Shown: piece after piece, positions 59,916-64,000 of the stretch
Numbering within the stretch: position 1 is the stretch's first letter
Layout of the letters: each line of letters starts with the position of its first letter
Assembly (NCBI RefSeq): GCF_003324565.1
Contig: NZ_QOLA01000008.1
Location: forward strand, 186,001 to 250,000
Length of the DNA stretch: 64,000 bases
Source: Streptomyces sp. SDr-06
GTDB taxonomy: Bacteria; Actinomycetota; Actinomycetes; Streptomycetales; Streptomycetaceae
Direction of reading: 5' to 3'
Notes under the pieces: model-generated
Seen by the model: the letters and a program-made list of their open reading frames with translations, nothing else
The model's database searches: none
Told to the model about the DNA's origin: nothing
Program-made: the position numbers and the translations under genes

Positions 59916-61031
59916 ATGCGTGTCGTCATCGTCACCGAATCCTTCCCGCCCGACGTCAACGGAGTGGCGCACTGCGCCCTGCAGACCGCACGGCATCTGG
60001 CCGTCCGCGGTCACCAACCGCTCGTCATAGCCCCGGCCACGGCCACGGGGGAGGGCTCTGACGCGCCCTGCCCGGTCGTCCGGGTGCCCTCGCTGCCGCT
60101 GCCCGGCTACCGAGAGGTCCGCCTCGCGCTGCCCACTCGCCGGGTCGCCGCCGCGATCGCCGCGCACCGGGCCGACCTCGTCCACCTGGCGAGCCCCTTC
60201 GTCCTCGGCGTACGCGGCATGGCCGCCGCCAGCCGTCTCGGCGTCCCCGCCGTCGCCGTCTACCAGACCGATCTGGCCGGGTACGCGCGCACCTACATGG
60301 GCGCCGGAGAAGGCACCGCCTGGCGTCGGCTGCGCGCCGTGCACTCGGCCGCCGACCGCACCCTCGCCCCCTCCGCCGCGGCCCTGCGCGACCTGGTGGA
60401 ACACGGCGTCCCACGGGTACGGCTGTGGCCGCGCGGCGTCGACACCGACCGCTTTGGCCCCGAACTGCGCGACGAGGCATGGCGTCGCGAACTCGCACCG
60501 CGCGGCGAACTGATCGTCGGCTACGTCGGCCGGCTCGCCCCCGAGAAGCACGTGGAGCTCCTCGCGGACGTCTGCGCGCTCGACGGCGTACGCGTGGTCG
60601 TCACCGGGGACGGCCCCAGCGCCGCCGCCCTGCGCGGGGCCCTGCCCGGCGCCGTCTTCCTCGGCCGGCGCACCGGCGGTGAACTCGCCCGGATCTTCGC
60701 CTCGTTGGACGTCTTCGCGCACACCGGGCCCTACGAGACGTTCTGCCAGACCGTGCAGGAGGCCATGGCGAGCGGGGTGCCGGTGGTGGCGCCCGCCGCG
60801 GGCGGCCCGCTCGACCTCGTACGCCACGGCGGCACGGGCCTCCTGGTGCCCCCGGGAGACTCCGGGGCCCTCCGCGACGCCGTGCTCCAACTCGCCGACC
60901 CCCGGCTGCGGGCCGCCCATGGACGCGCCGGGCGGGCCGCCGTGCGGGAGCGCACCTGGGCCGCCGTCGGCGATCTGCTCCTTGGCCACTACGCCGATGT
61001 CCTCGGGGCGCGCGCGGCGGTGGCGGCATGA
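59916..61031 (+). CDS. GT4 glycosyltransferase (mannosyltransferase MgtA-like)
   Basis: 371-residue GT-B enzyme. N-domain: MRVVIVTESFPPDVNGVAH. C-domain: IVGYVGRLAPEKHVELL and the nucleotide-sugar motif GPYETFCQTVQEAMASGVPVV with Glu-x7-Glu. Resembles actinobacterial GDP-mannose transferases that elongate lipid-linked mannosides (MgtA/PimB type). Substrate inferred only. The stop overlaps the next gene's start by 4 bp, placing it first in a three-gene operon. Confidence 0.88.
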   Translation: MRVVIVTESFPPDVNGVAHCALQTARHLAVRGHQPLVIAPATATGEGSDAPCPVVRVPSLPLPGYREVRLALPTRRVAAAIAAHRADLVHLASPFVLGVRGMAAASRLGVPAVAVYQTDLAGYARTYMGAGEGTAWRRLRAVHSAADRTLAPSAAALRDLVEHGVPRVRLWPRGVDTDRFGPELRDEAWRRELAPRGELIVGYVGRLAPEKHVELLADVCALDGVRVVVTGDGPSAAALRGALPGAVFLGRRTGGELARIFASLDVFAHTGPYETFCQTVQEAMASGVPVVAPAAGGPLDLVRHGGTGLLVPPGDSGALRDAVLQLADPRLRAAHGRAGRAAVRERTWAAVGDLLLGHYADVLGARAAVAA

Positions 61032-62203
61032 GCGGCCTGCGGATCGTGCGGCTCGCCAACTTCGTCACGCCCGCGTCCGGCGGGCTGCGCACCGCGCTGC
61101 GCGAACTCGGCCGCGGCTACCGGGAGGCCGGGCACGAGCCCGTCCTGATCGTGCCGGGCGGGCGGGCGCGGGACGAACACACCGAGCAGGGGCGGGTGAT
61201 CACCCTGCCGGGTGTGCTGCTGCCGGGCACCGGCGGCTACCGGGTGCTCGCGGACCGGCGCCGGGTCCGCCACGTCCTCGACGAGCTCGCGCCCGACCGC
61301 ATCGAGGTGTCCGACCGCACCACCCTGCGCTGGACGGGCGAGTGGGCGCGCCGGGCCCGGGTGCCCTCCGTGATGGTGTCGCACGAGACGGCCGACGGGG
61401 TGCTGCGCACCTGGGGGCTGCCCGAAGCCGTCGCCCGCGGCGCCGCCGACCGGCTCAACCGGCGTACGGGCTGGGCGTTCTCGCGCGTCGTGTGCACCAC
61501 CGAGTGGGCCGAGCGCGAGTTCGTACGCATCGGCGCGCGCAACGTGGTCCGGGCCCCGCTCGGGGTCGACCCGGCGCGGTGCCGGCCGGGGCGCCGCTCC
61601 ACGGTGCTGCGGGCCCGGCACGCGCGCGGCGCCCGGGTGCTGCTCCTGATGTGCTCCCGGCTCTCGGTCGAGAAGCGGCCCGGTCTCGCGCTGGACGCGC
61701 TGGCGGCGCTGCGGCACGCCGGGGTGCGGGCGGCGCTCGTGGTCGCGGGGGACGGCCCGCTGGCGGGGAGCCTCGCGCGCCGGGCGGCCGCGGAACGGCT
61801 GCCGGTCGAGTTCCTGGGCCACGTCGCCGACCGCGAAGCGCTGGCCGACCTCCAGGCGGCGGCCGACATCTGCCTCGCGCCGGGCCCCGCCGAAACGTTC
61901 GGCCTCTCCGCCCTTGAGGCCCTGGCCTGCGGGACCCCCGTCGTGTGCAGCGCGTCGTCCGCCCTGCCCGAGGTGGTCGCCGACGCGGGGCTCGCGGCCC
62001 GGGACAGCGGCGAGGACATCGCCCACGCCGTAAGGGAGTTGCTGGGCAGGCCCGAGCGGGCGCGGCGGGCGGCCGCGCGGGCGCGGGCCGAACTGTTCGG
62101 CTGGGACGCCTCGGTGGCGGCCTTCCTGGCCGCGCACGAGGCACCGGTGCCGCGCCGGGCCGGATCCGGCCCGGCACGCAGGGCGCCGGGGGCGATCGCG
62201 TGA
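61028..62203 (+). CDS. GT4 glycosyltransferase
   Basis: 391-residue GT-B enzyme, a paralogue of the preceding one. MSGLRIVRLANFVTPASGGLRT, VVCTTEWAEREFVRIGARNVVRAPLGVD, LMCSRLSVEKRPGLALDAL and APGPAETFGLSALEALACGTPVV are the expected GT4 motifs. Overlapped starts on both sides (ATGA at 5', GTGA at 3') show tight coupling with GT upstream and the SGNH hydrolase downstream. The trio probably builds or trims one glycolipid. Confidence 0.87.
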   Translation: MSGLRIVRLANFVTPASGGLRTALRELGRGYREAGHEPVLIVPGGRARDEHTEQGRVITLPGVLLPGTGGYRVLADRRRVRHVLDELAPDRIEVSDRTTLRWTGEWARRARVPSVMVSHETADGVLRTWGLPEAVARGAADRLNRRTGWAFSRVVCTTEWAEREFVRIGARNVVRAPLGVDPARCRPGRRSTVLRARHARGARVLLLMCSRLSVEKRPGLALDALAALRHAGVRAALVVAGDGPLAGSLARRAAAERLPVEFLGHVADREALADLQAAADICLAPGPAETFGLSALEALACGTPVVCSASSALPEVVADAGLAARDSGEDIAHAVRELLGRPERARRAAARARAELFGWDASVAAFLAAHEAPVPRRAGSGPARRAPGAIA

Positions 62204-63159
62204 CCGCCCTCGCCCTCGCCGCCGGGCCCGTCCCGCCACCCCGGCGGGAGCTGCGGTTCGCGGCCCTCGGGGACTCGCTCACCGAGGGCGTCGGCGATCC
62301 GGTCTCCGGCGGATGGCGCGGCTGGGCGTCGCTGCTCGCCGGTCACCAGCCGGGCTGGGAGTTCCGCAACTTCGCGGCCAGCGGCGCGCTCATCCTTGAC
62401 GTGCTGGAACAACAGGCCCCTCTGGCAAGGGAGTTCGCGCCGCACCTCGCCTCGGTCGTCGTCGGCGTCAACGACACCCTGCGCCGCTCCTTCGACATCC
62501 AGCACGTCGCGGTACGCCTGGACACGGTGTACGAGGGCCTCGCCTCGGCGGGAACGGTGCTGCTCACCGCCTGTCTGCCCGACCCGGGCGCCATGCTCGG
62601 GCTGCCCGGTCCGCTGGCCCGGCCGCTCGCCAGGCGCCAGCGGGCCGTCAACACCGTGGTGCACAGCCTGTCGTCGCGGTACGGGGCGGTCCATCTGCAT
62701 CTGGCCGACCCCGCCTGGGTCGAGGACCGCACCCTGTGGAGCGCGGACCGGCTGCACCCGGGGGAGCGCGGGCACCGGCTGATCGCGGCCCGCTGCCACG
62801 CGCTGCTGGCCGAGCGCGGGCTCGCGCCGGGCGAGCCGCCACCGGCAGAACCGGAACGGCCGCCGCCGGGCGCCGCCGCCTCGCTGTACTGGCTGGCCAC
62901 CTCCGGCACCGCGTGGCTGGGCCGCCGCTCCACCGACCTCCTGCCCCAACTGCTCCGCCTGGCGGGTGAGGAACTGCGCCATACGGCCCGCCTCGACCTG
63001 CACGCGGCCGAAGCCCTGGCCGCCGCGCTGTCGGCGGTCTCGCCTAGTCGGCCCGGGGGTCAGGGCCTGCCCACCGGCGCGAACCTCAGGGGCGTGCCGG
63101 GCGCGGCCTGCGCCGCGGCCGCCAGATCGGGCTCGGGGACCACGCCGATCACCGGGTAG
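62200..63159 (+). CDS. SGNH/GDSL hydrolase, third gene of the glycosyltransferase operon
   Basis: 319-residue cytoplasmic SGNH enzyme. ALGDSLTEGVGDP (Ser nucleophile), VVVGVNDTLR (block III) and ADRLHPGERGHR (Asp-His) are present. Short lipase/esterase domain to about 215, then an extra helical C-terminal segment ending in a low-complexity stretch. By linkage it might remove acyl groups from a mannosylated lipid. GTG start in GTGA overlap. The final 100 bp overlap the convergent pxpC 3' end, unusual for coding DNA. Confidence 0.82.
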   Translation: MTALALAAGPVPPPRRELRFAALGDSLTEGVGDPVSGGWRGWASLLAGHQPGWEFRNFAASGALILDVLEQQAPLAREFAPHLASVVVGVNDTLRRSFDIQHVAVRLDTVYEGLASAGTVLLTACLPDPGAMLGLPGPLARPLARRQRAVNTVVHSLSSRYGAVHLHLADPAWVEDRTLWSADRLHPGERGHRLIAARCHALLAERGLAPGEPPPAEPERPPPGAAASLYWLATSGTAWLGRRSTDLLPQLLRLAGEELRHTARLDLHAAEALAAALSAVSPSRPGGQGLPTGANLRGVPGAACAAAARSGSGTTPITG

Positions 63160-63929
63160 CCGCCGGTCGTCGGGTGGTCGGCCAGGAAGATGACCGGTCG
63201 CCCGTCCGGCGGCACCTGGACCGCGCCCAACACCATTCCCTCGCTGGGGAGTTCACCCTTCCGGGCGCGCCGCAGCGCGGGTCCCTCGGTGCGCAGCCCG
63301 ATGCGGTTGCTCGCCGAGGAGACCCGGTAGCGGCCGCCCGCCAGGACGGCGAGCGCGTCCGCCGTGAACCAGTCGGCGCGCGGCCCGGGGCGTACCCGCA
63401 GCACGAGTTCCTCCGGCACGCCGGGCGCGGGAGCCTCGTCCACCCGCGGACACGTGTCTGCCGGGCGGCCCAGCGGAAGGACCGCGCCGTCCCGCAGGAG
63501 CGGCGGGCCGAGGCCCGACAGGAGATCGGTGGAGCGGCTGCCAAGGACCGGCTCGACGGCGACGCCCCCGGCGAACGCCAGGTACGAACGCACCCCGCGG
63601 GTGGCCGCGCCCACCTCGACGACGGCGCCCGGGGGCACCCGCACCGGGGCGCCCCACGCCACCGGGCGGCCGTCGAGCGTGACCGGGCAGGGGGCTCCGG
63701 TCACCGCCACGGTGACCGCGCGACGGGGGCGTACCGCACACCCGTTGAGGGTCGTCTCGAGCACGGCCGCCCCCACCGCGTTGCCGACCAGGCGGTTGGC
63801 GAGGCGGGCGGCGGGCAGGTCGAGCGCGCCCGAGCGCGGCACCCCCAGGTGCGCGTGCCCGTGCCTGCCCTCGTCCTGGACCAAGGTGAGCGCGCCCGCC
63901 CGCACCACGGACAGGGCCCGGTCGCTCAT
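63060..63929 (-). CDS. pxpC: 5-Oxoprolinase subunit PxpC (biotin-dependent carboxyltransferase family)
   Basis: 289-residue KipA-type protein. The fold appears in ALSVVRAGALTLVQDEGRHGHAHLGVPRSGALDLPA, RSYLAFAGGVAVEPVLGSRSTDLLSG and GMVLGAVQVPPDGRPVIFLADHPTTGGYPVIGVV. PxpC with PxpB and PxpA hydrolyses 5-oxoproline to glutamate using ATP. The start overlaps the preceding gene's stop (ATGA). Confidence 0.9.
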   Translation of the reverse strand: MSDRALSVVRAGALTLVQDEGRHGHAHLGVPRSGALDLPAARLANRLVGNAVGAAVLETTLNGCAVRPRRAVTVAVTGAPCPVTLDGRPVAWGAPVRVPPGAVVEVGAATRGVRSYLAFAGGVAVEPVLGSRSTDLLSGLGPPLLRDGAVLPLGRPADTCPRVDEAPAPGVPEELVLRVRPGPRADWFTADALAVLAGGRYRVSSASNRIGLRTEGPALRRARKGELPSEGMVLGAVQVPPDGRPVIFLADHPTTGGYPVIGVVPEPDLAAAAQAAPGTPLRFAPVGRP

Positions 63930-64000
63930 CGCGCCACCCGGGGGACGAAGCGGACCCGGGTGCCCGGGGTGAGCAGGGCCGCGGGTTCGCGGTGCGGATC
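63926..64000 (-). CDS. pxpB: 5-Oxoprolinase subunit PxpB (5' end outside the window)
   Basis: Only the C-terminal 24 codons are present, ending AALLTPGTRVRFVPRVAR, typical of the KipI/PxpB end (GxRVRFxP). Its TGA overlaps the pxpC ATG by 4 bp. Identity rests on that motif and the pxpC partner. Confidence 0.75.
   Translation of the reverse strand, partial: DPHREPAALLTPGTRVRFVPRVAR

Overview
The window is chromosomal DNA from a high-GC actinomycete, almost certainly a Streptomyces. Reasons: very high G+C third positions, frequent GTG starts, RbpA with a SigR-type promoter, DasR-like operators at two chitinase genes, an FMN riboswitch ahead of an actinobacterial riboflavin operon, and a gene order (rbpA, ppm1, chitinase, rib/his) that I recall from S. 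coelicolor around SCO1421-SCO1460. I see no rRNA, tRNA, CRISPR array, insertion sequence, integrase or prophage. It reads as ordinary core-arm chromosome with a few accessory modules. Layout, 1-19.5 kb: a DNA ligase / glutamine-synthetase-like / amidohydrolase operon (minus strand); a lipoprotein guanyl-RNase with its barstar-type inhibitor; guaB1 (GMP reductase-like); an SGNH esterase; a cationic amino acid module (permease, Lrp regulator, DavA-like amidase, DavB-like amino acid 2-monooxygenase); an F420-type oxidoreductase with a DUF5995 protein; a uracil/xanthine permease; and an MFS exporter divergent from a ROK regulator. Layout, 19.5-40.6 kb: chitinase 1; the FMN riboswitch with ribD-ribE-ribM-ribBA-ribH followed by hisE-hisG; a PH-domain protein; two CNNM/CorC-like membrane proteins; an EccA/CbbX-like AAA ATPase; a uridine-kinase-like P-loop protein; a Tat-exported C39-like peptidase; a coupled DUF6230-DUF6114-membrane protein operon divergent from a TetR regulator; and chitinase 2. 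Layout, 40.6-64 kb: acyl-CoA dehydrogenase; a 1.1-kb gene-free tract of tandem repeats; an unknown protein with an APH-like phosphotransferase; a second Lrp regulator and a YtcJ-type amidohydrolase; a long structured leader before ppm1; fxsA; rbpA; an MFS protein, a glycerophosphodiesterase and YczE, the last divergent from a MocR regulator; an FtsK-like ATPase with a degenerate Walker A; ankyrin and HEAT proteins; a GT4-GT4-SGNH operon; and the start of the pxpBC 5-oxoprolinase genes. How genes work together: the strongest regulatory observation is that the permease-lrp operon and the separate amidase/monooxygenase genes each carry three GYGCAA boxes with almost identical spacing (30/21 bp and 31/22 bp), suggesting one Lrp-family regulon for oxidative lysine or arginine breakdown. 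Two chitinase promoters share a 16-bp DasR-like block, and a near-perfect DasR-like site also lies ahead of the C39-like peptidase. The riboflavin genes are overlapped and coupled under the riboswitch. Several convergent pairs are separated by strong perfect hairpins, or actually overlap in coding sequence.
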